From: Rhizobium sp. LC145
GTDB taxonomy: Bacteria > Pseudomonadota > Alphaproteobacteria > Rhizobiales > Rhizobiaceae
Reading direction: 5' to 3'
Assembly: GCF_001005825.1 (NCBI RefSeq)
Contig: NZ_LBHV01000002.1
Location: forward strand, 682,001-746,000
Length of the DNA: 64,000 nucleotides
Positions 25,980 through 34,651 of the stretch are shown here, piece after piece. The position numbers and the translations under genes are program-made. Under the pieces are notes generated by a model. That model was not told the origin of the DNA and did not search any database. It saw only the letters and a program-made list of their open reading frames with translations. Within the stretch, counting starts at the first letter, position 1. Each line of letters begins with the position of its first letter.

Positions 25980-27646
25980 TGTCCGTTGCCGTTCTGAAGA
26001 CGACTGAGACCTACGACCTGACCGGCGAGGCCGCACGCCTGTTTGCGGAGATCGCAGCCTGTACCGCAGATGTCGAAGGCGTCAGCCGACCGGCCTTTTC
26101 CGCAATCGAAACGAAAACGCTGGAGTTCCTGATCGATTTTGCCCACTCGGAAGGCCTGGTGGCGGAATGGGATGCCGGCCGCAACGTCGTCTTTTCGCTG
26201 CCGGAACACCGGACGGCCGAGCGCTATGTGCTGATCGGCTCGCATGTCGACAGCGTGCCGCGCGGCGGCAATTTCGACGGGCTGGCCGGTATCCTCTCCG
26301 GCCTTCTCTGCCTTGCGCGCGCACGGCGGCAAAGCGTTCACTTCCCTGAGCCGGTAAAAGTCATAGCCATGCGCGGCGAGGAAAGCGCCTGGTTCGGCCC
26401 CTGCTATATCGGCTCCAAGGCACTACTCGGTGCTCTTTCGGCCGATGAACTTGCCGCACAGCATCGGGTGGATGGCCGCAGCCTCGACGTACATATGGAA
26501 GCGATTGGCATCGATATGGCGCCGATCCGGGCCGGCAAGCCGCTTCTCGACGGAGCAAGCGTCAGCGCCTATCTCGAAGTGCATATCGAACAGGGCCCAG
26601 TCCTCGTCGAGCGCCAGCTGCCGGCGGCGATCGTCTCCGGCATCCGCGGCAATTTCCGCTATAGGAAGATAGCCTGCCATGGCGAAGCCGGCCATTCGGG
26701 CGCCGTTCCCCTCGCCTACCGACACGACCCGGTGCTGGCAATGGTAGAGCTTTTGAATGTGCTCGATGCCGCCTGGCACGATTTCGTCGCTAAGGGGCGC
26801 GACCTTGTCGTCACCAGCGGCATGGTCTCGACCGACCAGCAGAAACACGCGCTGTCGCGGATTCCCGACAGTGTCGAGTTCAGCCTCGATATCCGCAGCC
26901 AGGACAGCGAGATGCTCGAGTCGATGCATGCGCTGGTTCTCTCCAACGTCGCCCGCATAGAGCGTGAACGTGCAGTCCGGTTTGATCTCGGCACGGCACT
27001 GTGGACGAGCCCGGCGCCCTGCGACGAGACGCTGATCGGCATGCTCGGCGAAGCATCACAGGCAGTCGGCAATCCGTTCACGCAAATCCCCTCGGGCGGC
27101 GGGCATGATGCCGCCGTCTTCTCCAAAGCGGGGATTCCCTCCGCGATGATCTTCATCCGCAATCGCAACGGCTCTCACAATCCGGACGAGGCGATGGAGA
27201 TCGCCGACTTTGGCATCGCGACCGACATCCTCTACCATTTGCTGGTCGACTTCGCTGAAGCCGCTGTCAGGGCGAAACCGTCAAATCAGACAGGAAAGGC
27301 GAACGTTTCCATGTTCCGCAGGATTACCGACATCATCCGCGCGAAGGGCAATGGCGCTCGTGCCTATCACGCCGCTGCTGCCGCCGCCCGACAGGCCGCG
27401 CTTGCCGAACCGCAGCGCGCCGCCGGCTATTTCATTCTTGCTGCAGCCGCACAGGAATTCGGTGACATGCACTACGGCGAGGCGTCGCACGGTGACATTT
27501 TCGGATTGGAACTCAAGCGGTTCGACGCGTATGTCAAACTACTGGATGAGGCATTCGAAGACATTGATGTCGAGCAGCAACTGAAAGCTGTGTCCACCAT
27601 CGCCACAAGTTTGATTAGCAACAAGATGGCTGACCGGCAGCCCTGA
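25979..27646 (+). CDS. N-carbamoyl amino acid amidohydrolase (AllC/HyuC/beta-ureidopropionase-like) with C-terminal extension
   Basis: A 555-residue protein. Residues 1-432 are an M20-family carbamoylase with metal ligands H89 (GSHVDS), D100 (NFDG), E134/E135 (RGEES), H202 (VHIEQGP) and H400 (GSHNPDEA). Such enzymes hydrolyse N-carbamoyl amino acids or allantoate to amino acid, ammonia and carbon dioxide. Relatives end near residue 415-430; here another ~120 mostly helical residues follow (from MFRRITDII) which I do not recognise. Placed after PyrK/PyrD-like genes, N-carbamoyl-aspartate (ureidosuccinase activity) or N-carbamoyl-beta-alanine are the best substrate guesses. Confidence 0.85.
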   Translation: MSVAVLKTTETYDLTGEAARLFAEIAACTADVEGVSRPAFSAIETKTLEFLIDFAHSEGLVAEWDAGRNVVFSLPEHRTAERYVLIGSHVDSVPRGGNFDGLAGILSGLLCLARARRQSVHFPEPVKVIAMRGEESAWFGPCYIGSKALLGALSADELAAQHRVDGRSLDVHMEAIGIDMAPIRAGKPLLDGASVSAYLEVHIEQGPVLVERQLPAAIVSGIRGNFRYRKIACHGEAGHSGAVPLAYRHDPVLAMVELLNVLDAAWHDFVAKGRDLVVTSGMVSTDQQKHALSRIPDSVEFSLDIRSQDSEMLESMHALVLSNVARIERERAVRFDLGTALWTSPAPCDETLIGMLGEASQAVGNPFTQIPSGGGHDAAVFSKAGIPSAMIFIRNRNGSHNPDEAMEIADFGIATDILYHLLVDFAEAAVRAKPSNQTGKANVSMFRRITDIIRAKGNGARAYHAAAAAARQAALAEPQRAAGYFILAAAAQEFGDMHYGEASHGDIFGLELKRFDAYVKLLDEAFEDIDVEQQLKAVSTIATSLISNKMADRQP

Positions 27647-27954
27647 TATTGTCAATCACCTGCAGCGGGGACGGTCTTATATCCTCTATCAGGACCGGCG
27701 AGATCTAGATCTCACGCGAAGGTGGCCTCGAGTTCCTGGCATGGTGTGAGGCTCGAGACGCCTGATTGCTGAAGGTTACCACGGCGACCGCATTGCCGGC
27801 TGGATCGAGGAATGACCGGCACAATTCAGCGCCGACGACCAAACACTACCTGGCGGCGACACACCATTCGTGCGACTGGCTGGTGCCTGGTCACACTTCA
27901 CGCCACGCAACCCGATCCATTAGGTCCGGGGCCAAACATCTCCGCCGGCGAGAC
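27647..27954. other. Intergenic stretch with gene debris
   Basis: No intact gene seen. On the minus strand, about 27705-27840, a short frame reads like the end of a glyoxalase/VOC-type protein (ELCRSFLDPAGNAVAVVT), but it has no start or upstream domain. It looks like decayed sequence between the carbamoylase and the ParD gene. Confidence 0.35.
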
Positions 27955-27996
27955 CTACACAAGATCGCGGATGTTCTCTTCCGCTTCGACAGAAAG
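27955..27996 (-). pseudogene. Possible parE toxin vestige
   Basis: Directly after the ParD stop, the same minus-strand frame reads LSVEAEENIRDLV then TAG. LS-x-EAE-x-xI resembles the conserved N-terminus of ParE toxins. No complete toxin frame follows, so if this is parE it is reduced to a fragment. Low confidence: 13 residues are few. Confidence 0.3.
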
Positions 27997-28248
27997 CTAA
28001 AGCGCGTTATTTGCTGCCGCGCGTGCGACCGCGGCAGCAAAGAGTTCGTCCTTCGACCGACTGCCAACACCACTTCCGAAACCCTCCTCGACGAAGTGTT
28101 GCGTGGTGGTAGTCTTATCACTGCGCGCCTGATCCCTCGCGATCAGATCGCGAACGTAGTCACTAGCATTAGAATATCGCCCGGTCCTCACTTGCGCCTC
28201 GACCCAATCCTTCATTGGGTTCGGCAAAGATATATTCATCGTCGCCAT
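27997..28248 (-). CDS. parD: ParD-type ribbon-helix-helix antitoxin (orphan)
   Basis: An 83-residue protein with the ParD N-terminal DNA-binding ribbon and helices (MNISLPNPMKDWVEAQVRTGRYSNASDYVRDLIARDQ) and a toxin-binding tail. GGAGG lies 6-10 bases before ATG 28248; an ATG 12 bases further upstream is less likely. Normally parD is followed by overlapping parE, but no intact toxin is present on the downstream side. It may be a relic or may neutralise a toxin encoded elsewhere. Confidence 0.8.
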   Translation of the reverse strand: MATMNISLPNPMKDWVEAQVRTGRYSNASDYVRDLIARDQARSDKTTTTQHFVEEGFGSGVGSRSKDELFAAAVARAAANNAL

Positions 28249-28428
28249 TCGAGCCTCCATATGCCCTTGATTTAATCGAACTTGGCAACGTCTGTCGAAC
28301 TCGATTCTTTAGACCACGGAAACATAGCCCAATAGGTTCATTCACCACCTAAGAGGCGGAGGTTGGAATAGACAACTCAAAATACCGCTTCCAAGATATT
28401 ACAGAAATTGGCGAGATTTGAGCTTGCC

Positions 28429-29415
28429 TCAGGTATAGCGGATGCGGGGGTCGAGCCAGGCGAGCAACAGGTCCGAAAGAAGCGTTCCAATCACCGTGAG
28501 TGCGCTCAGCATCATGATGAAACTGCCGGCGAGGTACATATCCTGCGAAATCAAAGCCTGCAGCAGGAGCGGACCTGTCATCGGCAAGTTGAGCACAACC
28601 GCAGTGATCGTTGCACCCGAGACCAGGGTCGGCAACACCCAGCCGACCGTCGAGACGAAAGGATTGAGCGCTATGCGAACGGGATACTTCAGGAGCAGCC
28701 TGCGTTCGGAAAGTCCGTAGGCGCGAGCGGTGACGACATAGGGCTTGTTCAGCTCGTCGAGCAGGTTGGCGCGCAGAAGCCTGATCAGCGCCGCCGTACC
28801 ATGAAGCCCGAGCACGATGGTGGGAATGATCAGGTGCATAAGAAGATCGGCGACCTTGCCCAAACTCCAGGGCGCCGTTTCGTATTCCGGCGAGAAAAGT
28901 CCGCCGATGCCGGCGCCGAAATAGCGGAAGGCGACATACATCAGTACAAGCGCGAAGAGGAAATTCGGGATGGCGAGGCCGATGACGCCAAAGAAGGTGG
29001 CGACATAATCGCCCACCGTATTCCGACGTACCGCCGTGTAGATGCCGATCGGTAGCGACACGGCCCAGATGAAGAGCAGGCTGCAGAGCGCCAGCACGAA
29101 CGTGAGACCGAGGCGATTCCACAGGAGATCGGCGACCGGGCGGCGCCATTCGAGAGAATAGCCGAAATCGCCGCGTAGCAAGATGCCGGACATCCATTTC
29201 CAGTATTGCACATACATCGGGTCGTCGAGACCGTAGCGCTCGCGCATCACGGCCATGGCGCCGGCATCGACGGTCGTGCCCTGCAGATTCAGCTGGGCGA
29301 CCATTGAGGTAACGAAATCCCCCGGCGGGAGCTGGATGATGATGAAGGTCATCACCGAGATCGCAAACAAAGTAACCAGCATGTACAGAACGCGGCGTGC
29401 GATGAAGGCTGCCAT
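28429..29415 (-). CDS. Dpp/Opp-type ABC transporter permease (DppB-like), module 1
   Basis: A 328-residue inner-membrane permease of the DppB/OppB class: N-terminal membrane anchor (MAAFIARRVLYMLVTLFAISV), IQLPPGDFV, a periplasmic loop and five further helices, ending AWLDPRIRYT. GGAGAG stands upstream of ATG 29415. It is the last gene of the module 1 operon (36839 down to 28429), 77 bases after the binding protein. Its length and ending are the same as those of the module 2 permease at 43180-44166. Confidence 0.92.
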   Translation of the reverse strand: MAAFIARRVLYMLVTLFAISVMTFIIIQLPPGDFVTSMVAQLNLQGTTVDAGAMAVMRERYGLDDPMYVQYWKWMSGILLRGDFGYSLEWRRPVADLLWNRLGLTFVLALCSLLFIWAVSLPIGIYTAVRRNTVGDYVATFFGVIGLAIPNFLFALVLMYVAFRYFGAGIGGLFSPEYETAPWSLGKVADLLMHLIIPTIVLGLHGTAALIRLLRANLLDELNKPYVVTARAYGLSERRLLLKYPVRIALNPFVSTVGWVLPTLVSGATITAVVLNLPMTGPLLLQALISQDMYLAGSFIMMLSALTVIGTLLSDLLLAWLDPRIRYT

Positions 29416-29492
29416 GAAACTCTCCGAAGTTGATGCCGGCTGCAGGCCGATGGCCCCCGCCCTCATCAAGAGCGGGCGCCAATCTTCGCGCG

Positions 29493-31451
29493 CTATTTTT
29501 GCGCGAAGTAGAACTGCTCGGGATTGGCGGCGCCGGGATGCGTGTATTCGGTGCTGGCGAGCAGCGTCTTCGGCACGTTGCGCAGTTGTTTGTTGATGAT
29601 GCCGTAATCCGTTGTCGGTTGCATGATGCCGATCGTGTAGAACTGTTCCTTGGCGATCTGCATCACCTGTTTCATCAGGTCGAGACGCTTGCCGACGTCG
29701 ACGGTGGCGAAGAGCTCGTCGTAGAGTGCCATTTGCTTCTTGACGACCTCCGGCGGCTCCTCGGCATTGCTGTCCTTGGCATACCACTGGCCCCAAGCCG
29801 TAGCGTAGAAGGATGCCCAGGAGGACGGCAGGAAATATTTCGGATCGAACAGCGTATCGGCGCCGCCCGAGGCGGACCAGACCGCCGCATCGTGATCATT
29901 GGATTCGACACGCTGGTTAAGCGCCGTCGTGTCGGTCGTGTTGATCAGGAGGTCGATACCGACATTGCGCCAATATTTCTTGATGAGCTCGGCGGTATCG
30001 ATCCACGGCTGGCGCAGCACGGAAATGTCGATGGTGAACTGGATCGGCTTGCCGTCCGGACCGAGCCGGATGCCGTTGCCGTCCTTCTTGGCGAAGCCGG
30101 CTTCGTCGAGCATCTTGTTGGCCAGGACAGGATCGAACTTGGTAAACTGTGTCGCCATTTCCTCGTCGAAAAGAGGTGACTCGGGACGTTCGACGGTCTG
30201 GTACGGCAGACCCTGGCCGAGCCAGACCACCTCGATGATCTCGTCTCGGTTGATCGCTGTCGATAGGGCCTCACGGAAAACCCTGTTGCCGAAGATCTCA
30301 CGCTTGACCGGGTTCTTGTTCGTCAGGTTGAGCGACACGATCATCAGGTTGGCGCGGTTCGGCAGAACCTCGTAGAAGTCGTAGTTGCCGCGCTCCTGGT
30401 TATCGAAGAAGGTTCCCTTGTTCTCCGGCGTGGTGACGAAACCGATATAACTGTCGACCATGTCGAAGTCGCCGTTAGCCGCCTTGAGCAGCGTTACCTG
30501 CGGATCAGAGATGATGTCGATCGTCGACTGATCCATGTAAGGCAGCTGATTGCCCTCCGTATCAACCTTGAAATAGTAGGGATTGCGTTTTGCCACGACC
30601 TGGCTGCCATTGCCCTGGCCGATGCCGCTGGACACGATCCAGGGATTGAGCCGCGGCAGGTCGGGGTTGCGCCAGGCATCTGCCTTGGCATTGAAGTTCG
30701 ACACCCAGTTCTGACCGCCGGAGGCCTTCGCCTCGGCATCGGCATTCTCGTTGTATTTGGCGTGGAACTTCTCGAGATAGTGCTTCGGATAGGCTGTCGG
30801 CACGTTCGGTTCAGGATCGTTCGCCGGCGTTGCGAGCGCCTGCAGAAGCAAGCCATTCGGCGCGGCGAATTTGAACTTCACCGTGTAGTCGTCAATCTTC
30901 TCGACGACGAGCGGCTTGCCACCGCGTACGGACCAGGTCGGTTTTGTCGGCATGACCTCGGTATTGGAATAAACGTCCTCGTACCAGAACATCACGTCGT
31001 CGGCCGTATAGGGCTGGCCATCCGACCATTTCATGCCTTCCCGTAGCTTGAAGGTATATTCCGTACCGTCGGTATTGATGTCGACCGACTTGGCGACGTT
31101 CATGACGACGCCGGGAACGATATCCTTCTGCTCCATGCCGGGCTGCCATGTTTCCCAGCGGGTGAAGTTCTCGTAGCCGATCGTGCGCACCAACGAGGAA
31201 ATGTCGCTCGCCGAAGCCATAGTCAGACGCCAGGTTCCGCCATACTGTCCGACGCTTTCGAAGGGTTTGACGACTAGCGGCTCCTTTGGCAGCCGTTCGG
31301 TCACCGGCGGCAGCTTGCCGGCTGCGACCTCCTGGGCAAGGATCGGCGCTTCCTTGTAGTCCTGCGCGAGGGCAGTACCCGCCGTCAGCGCCAGCAAGGC
31401 GGCAGCCGTCGAAATCCGTCGCAGTAGTTTCATTCCGGTATTCACGTCCAT
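29493..31451 (-). CDS. ABC substrate-binding protein, family 5 (large oligosaccharide/peptide type), module 1
   Basis: A 652-residue periplasmic protein with a signal peptide (MKLLRRISTAAALLALTAGTALA-Q). Family 5 features are LREGMKWSDGQPYTADDVMFWYED, NPYYFKVDTEGNQLPYMDQ and a REALSTAINRDEIIEVV segment. It is about 100 residues longer than dipeptide-binding DppA and resembles the large family-5 proteins used for sugars in rhizobia and Thermotoga. AGGAGG precedes ATG 31451. The putative glycosidase gene lies 64 bases upstream in the same operon. Paralogue of the protein at 45305-47254. Confidence 0.92.
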   Translation of the reverse strand: MDVNTGMKLLRRISTAAALLALTAGTALAQDYKEAPILAQEVAAGKLPPVTERLPKEPLVVKPFESVGQYGGTWRLTMASASDISSLVRTIGYENFTRWETWQPGMEQKDIVPGVVMNVAKSVDINTDGTEYTFKLREGMKWSDGQPYTADDVMFWYEDVYSNTEVMPTKPTWSVRGGKPLVVEKIDDYTVKFKFAAPNGLLLQALATPANDPEPNVPTAYPKHYLEKFHAKYNENADAEAKASGGQNWVSNFNAKADAWRNPDLPRLNPWIVSSGIGQGNGSQVVAKRNPYYFKVDTEGNQLPYMDQSTIDIISDPQVTLLKAANGDFDMVDSYIGFVTTPENKGTFFDNQERGNYDFYEVLPNRANLMIVSLNLTNKNPVKREIFGNRVFREALSTAINRDEIIEVVWLGQGLPYQTVERPESPLFDEEMATQFTKFDPVLANKMLDEAGFAKKDGNGIRLGPDGKPIQFTIDISVLRQPWIDTAELIKKYWRNVGIDLLINTTDTTALNQRVESNDHDAAVWSASGGADTLFDPKYFLPSSWASFYATAWGQWYAKDSNAEEPPEVVKKQMALYDELFATVDVGKRLDLMKQVMQIAKEQFYTIGIMQPTTDYGIINKQLRNVPKTLLASTEYTHPGAANPEQFYFAQK

Positions 31452-31515
31452 AAGCTCTTCCTCCTCAAGGCAGGACGGTCATTGCCGAGCTGCCTGCTCC
31501 TCCATTCCTTGCGCG

Positions 31516-33600
31516 TCAGCGCTTCCCCTCCACGGAAAGCGCCTCGAATGCATCAACCGGTGGCAGGTCGAACCAGGTGTAGCCGTCGCCGTCAGGCCCG
31601 GACGCCGCAACCAGCGACCGACCGGAGACGAGCGCCTGTGCGTTGTCCCCTGCGTTGCGGATCCCGAGCCGCAGCCCGTGCACGGCAGGCGCATCTTCGT
31701 AGAGATTGTTGCGCTGGCCGCCGAAATTGACGACGTGCACGAGCATGCGTCCGGTCGACGACTGGTGTTGGATCGTCACCTCCAGCGAACCGCGGCCATC
31801 AAGCTTCACCGGCGCTGGCGCAATATTGCGGTTGAGCAGGTCTGACACCAGCAGGCGGTGGTTGGGCAGGCTGTCGCGGAAGTACTGCCATTCCGGATTC
31901 CACGGGATGTAGACCACCTTGCCCTTCCCGTAACCGCCGGTGATGACGCCGGGCAAGTCGCTCTCGATATCGGGAAAGCACAGTTCAGGCGGGCCGAAGC
32001 GCTGGGGAGGCAGAAGCGTCAACAGCGTCTCGGCGCCGTCCTTCGGATGGGCGACGAAATAGCGGCCATCGAGCATCAGCAACGTGCTGAGCGGCGTCGG
32101 CAGCTCGCCTTCCGCAATCCGGAAGTAAGATCCGCGCATATGCATGCGGACGGAGGGTCTGTCCTTGACGGGCAAACTGTCGAGCGCCGGCATGTCGCGT
32201 ACGATGCCGCGCTCGTCGTAAAAGCCGGTATCGCCGGTGACAAGCAGAACGCCGCCCCCCTTGACATAGTCATCGAGGCGCCTTGCCTCCTCATCGCCGA
32301 GGCAGGAAACGTTGGCAAGCACGATGGCATCGTAGCCCGCGAGTATATCCTTGCCGTTCTCCGCCTTGACCAGATCGTCGCTGACGAAATCGAAGGGCAG
32401 CCGCGCCTCGACAAGGGCGCGGTAGGCCCCGCGAAAGGCCGTGTCGCCCAGGGCTGCACTGCCTGTTCGCTTGCGGAAAACGCCATTGCTGTGGGAGTGA
32501 TAGAGACCAATGCGGGCGCCGGAGCGCAAGCCGGTGTAGTGCGCCTCGTTGTCCCGGTGCCAGCGAAAGAGTTTCGAAATGTCGGAAAAGGGCGTCTTGT
32601 CGTCCTGATCCATGACACCGAGCAGGTAATAGTCGAGCGTGGCGCCGCTGGCGAGTTGCTGGGCGAAGCGCAGCATGTGATAGCCGCTGGTTTCGGAGTG
32701 GAAGCGCCAGGCGAAATCAACAAAATTGGTCGAGGTCGAGGAGAAGGTTTTGCCCTGTCCATAGGCAGCCGCCCACCGGGCCTGCTCGCCGGCCTGGTAG
32801 GGCCATTCCGGCTGCGGCCGGTCCACAGCGCGCTGTACCTCCATGCGGATCAAGTCGGAATCGCCGCGATGGCCTGTCATCGCCACCTTAGGATTGACCT
32901 GCTTGATATGTTTGTAGACCTTGCTGCGCAGCTCAAGCGAGGTGCGCTCCTTAAAGCTCAGATAGTCGGCATAGGACGGATCGGAAAAATCCTCCTTGAG
33001 CGGCAATTCCTTCTTGTACATGGCGCGGAAGCGTCTGCGGCAATTATCGCAGACGCAGATGCCGAAATAGTCGCCGGAATAGGTGAAGTTGGTATAGCCG
33101 AACATGTTGAAGAACACGCCGTCGACATCGTACTTGCCGAGCGATTCCGAAATGATTTCCAGCGCGTAGTCCTGATACCAGCCGCCGTTGACGCAAGCTT
33201 GGTAGGTGCCGTTGTATTCGAGCGCATCGCCCTTGATGTTGTGCACAAACCAGTCGGGATGGGCCTCGTAGGCGATCCGGGTAGCCTTCGACATGTCGAA
33301 CCGGCCGACCAGGGAGAGGCCTTCCGCATGTGCCGCCTCGATGGCATCGCCCAGAGCGTCACCCTTCATGAAAGGGTTGATGGCATGAAGCGGCAGCTTG
33401 GTTGGATAGAAGGCGAAAATGCCGCCGATATTGTAAAGCAACACGTCGGCGCCGAATTCACGGACCTCCTTCGCGAGCTTCTTTTGATCGTAGAGCGCGT
33501 CGGGCTGGCGCAGATTGGTCTGCACCATGCGGTAGGGCCGCCTCCACCAGACCGGCTGCGCCGCGGCCGCGGCCTTGTTCTCAACAGCATCAAGCAGCAT
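31516..33600 (-). CDS. Putative cytoplasmic glycoside hydrolase (GHL6-type TIM barrel plus beta-galactosidase-trimerisation-like domain), copy 1
   Basis: A 694-residue protein without a signal peptide. The first half is a TIM-barrel-like domain with NGTYQACVNGGWYQDYAL, DGVFFNMFGYTNF and a Cys cluster (CVCDNCRRRF). The middle (about 370-600) looks like the class I glutamine amidotransferase-like trimerisation domain of GH42 enzymes (YDAIVLANVSCLGDEEARRLDDYV, GGGVLLVTGD). A beta-sandwich tail follows. Lack of export plus its place inside a transporter operon suggests cleavage of an imported glycoside. It overlaps the upstream ATPase by 11 bases. Catalytic residues are not established for this family. 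Confidence 0.78.
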   Translation of the reverse strand: MLLDAVENKAAAAAQPVWWRRPYRMVQTNLRQPDALYDQKKLAKEVREFGADVLLYNIGGIFAFYPTKLPLHAINPFMKGDALGDAIEAAHAEGLSLVGRFDMSKATRIAYEAHPDWFVHNIKGDALEYNGTYQACVNGGWYQDYALEIISESLGKYDVDGVFFNMFGYTNFTYSGDYFGICVCDNCRRRFRAMYKKELPLKEDFSDPSYADYLSFKERTSLELRSKVYKHIKQVNPKVAMTGHRGDSDLIRMEVQRAVDRPQPEWPYQAGEQARWAAAYGQGKTFSSTSTNFVDFAWRFHSETSGYHMLRFAQQLASGATLDYYLLGVMDQDDKTPFSDISKLFRWHRDNEAHYTGLRSGARIGLYHSHSNGVFRKRTGSAALGDTAFRGAYRALVEARLPFDFVSDDLVKAENGKDILAGYDAIVLANVSCLGDEEARRLDDYVKGGGVLLVTGDTGFYDERGIVRDMPALDSLPVKDRPSVRMHMRGSYFRIAEGELPTPLSTLLMLDGRYFVAHPKDGAETLLTLLPPQRFGPPELCFPDIESDLPGVITGGYGKGKVVYIPWNPEWQYFRDSLPNHRLLVSDLLNRNIAPAPVKLDGRGSLEVTIQHQSSTGRMLVHVVNFGGQRNNLYEDAPAVHGLRLGIRNAGDNAQALVSGRSLVAASGPDGDGYTWFDLPPVDAFEALSVEGKR

Positions 33601-34651
33601 TCTCGGTTACTCCCTTCAAATCGAGATTTTCGGCGTGGTGGCAGGCGACCTGCGTTCCGTTAACGTCCTTGGCCGCCGGATCCTCCGTCCGGCAGAGGTC
33701 GGTCGCGAACGGACACCGCGGATGGAAGGCGCAGCCGACCGGGCGGTTGGCCGGATCGGCAACCTCGCCCTTCAGCCGCATGCGCTTTTGGCTGCGTGCA
33801 AGGCGCGGATCGGGACGCGGCACCGAAGCAAGAAGTGCGGCCGTATAGGGATGGCGGGGGCGCGAGAAGAGCTGGTCAGTCGTCGCCAACTCCACCACCC
33901 TGCCCGCATACATAACGGCGACGCGGTCGGAAATGTATTCGACGACGCCCAGATCATGCGAGATGAAGAGGTAGGTCAGGTCGAACTCTTCCTGCAGGTC
34001 CTGCAACAGGTTGAGCGTCTGCGCCTGGATGGAGACGTCGAGCGCCGAGACGCATTCGTCGGCGACGACGATCTTCGGACGCACCGACAGGGCGCGGGCA
34101 ATGCCGATGCGCTGCCGTTCGCCGCCTGAAAAGGCATAGGGATAGCGTGCCATATATTCCGGGCGAAGTCCGACGCGACGCATCAGGTCGGCGACCCGGC
34201 TCTCGACTTCCGCCTGGTCGGTCACCCCAAAATTGCGCAGAGGCTCGGCGATGATGTCGATGACCCTCCGGCGCGGGTTGAGTGAGGCGAAGGGATCCTG
34301 AAAGATCATCCTGATGTCGGCACGGTAGGGCCGCATCTCGATAGGCGTCAGATGCGAAAGGTCGACCGTCTCACCATCCTTCCGGTAGAGGATACGGCCG
34401 TCGGTCGGTTCCAGTACTCGCACCAGCGCCTGTCCGAAGGTGGTCTTGCCGCAACCGGATTCCCCGACCAGGCTCAGCGTCTCGCCGGCCCGGATGGCAA
34501 GCGTAACGCCATCCACCGCCTTGATATGGCGCACCGTGCGCCTGAGGAAGCCCGACGTCACCGGGAAGTGCACCTTGACATTCTCGGCCCGGATCAGCGG
34601 TTCCCCGGCAGAAAGCTCGTTTCTGGTATGGCCGGTATGGATCATGTTCAT
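33590..34651 (-). CDS. Dpp/Opp ABC ATP-binding protein (DppF/OppF-like), module 1
   Basis: A 353-residue ATPase with Walker [11 protein letters not shown]-loop [13 protein letters not shown], signature [15 protein letters not shown], Walker [12 protein letters not shown] and the C-terminal oligopeptide/dipeptide-type Cys-rich domain ([15 protein letters not shown]). ATG 34651 overlaps the stop of the DppD-like gene; residues read upstream of it in the same frame are the neighbour's region. It pairs with the DppD-like ATPase. Confidence 0.92.
   Translation of the reverse strand: MNMIHTGHTRNELSAGEPLIRAENVKVHFPVTSGFLRRTVRHIKAVDGVTLAIRAGETLSLVGESGCGKTTFGQALVRVLEPTDGRILYRKDGETVDLSHLTPIEMRPYRADIRMIFQDPFASLNPRRRVIDIIAEPLRNFGVTDQAEVESRVADLMRRVGLRPEYMARYPYAFSGGERQRIGIARALSVRPKIVVADECVSALDVSIQAQTLNLLQDLQEEFDLTYLFISHDLGVVEYISDRVAVMYAGRVVELATTDQLFSRPRHPYTAALLASVPRPDPRLARSQKRMRLKGEVADPANRPVGCAFHPRCPFATDLCRTEDPAAKDVNGTQVACHHAENLDLKGVTENAA

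Noticed and set aside
27997-28248. Complete parDE toxin-antitoxin system
   Set aside because: No intact ParE frame exists on either side of parD; only a 13-residue similarity before a stop codon.
31858-33663. Long open frame on the plus strand (601 codons) opposite the first GHL6-type gene
   Set aside because: It mirrors the codon pattern of the minus-strand gene, has no recognisable domain or ribosome site, and such antisense frames are expected in high-G+C coding DNA.
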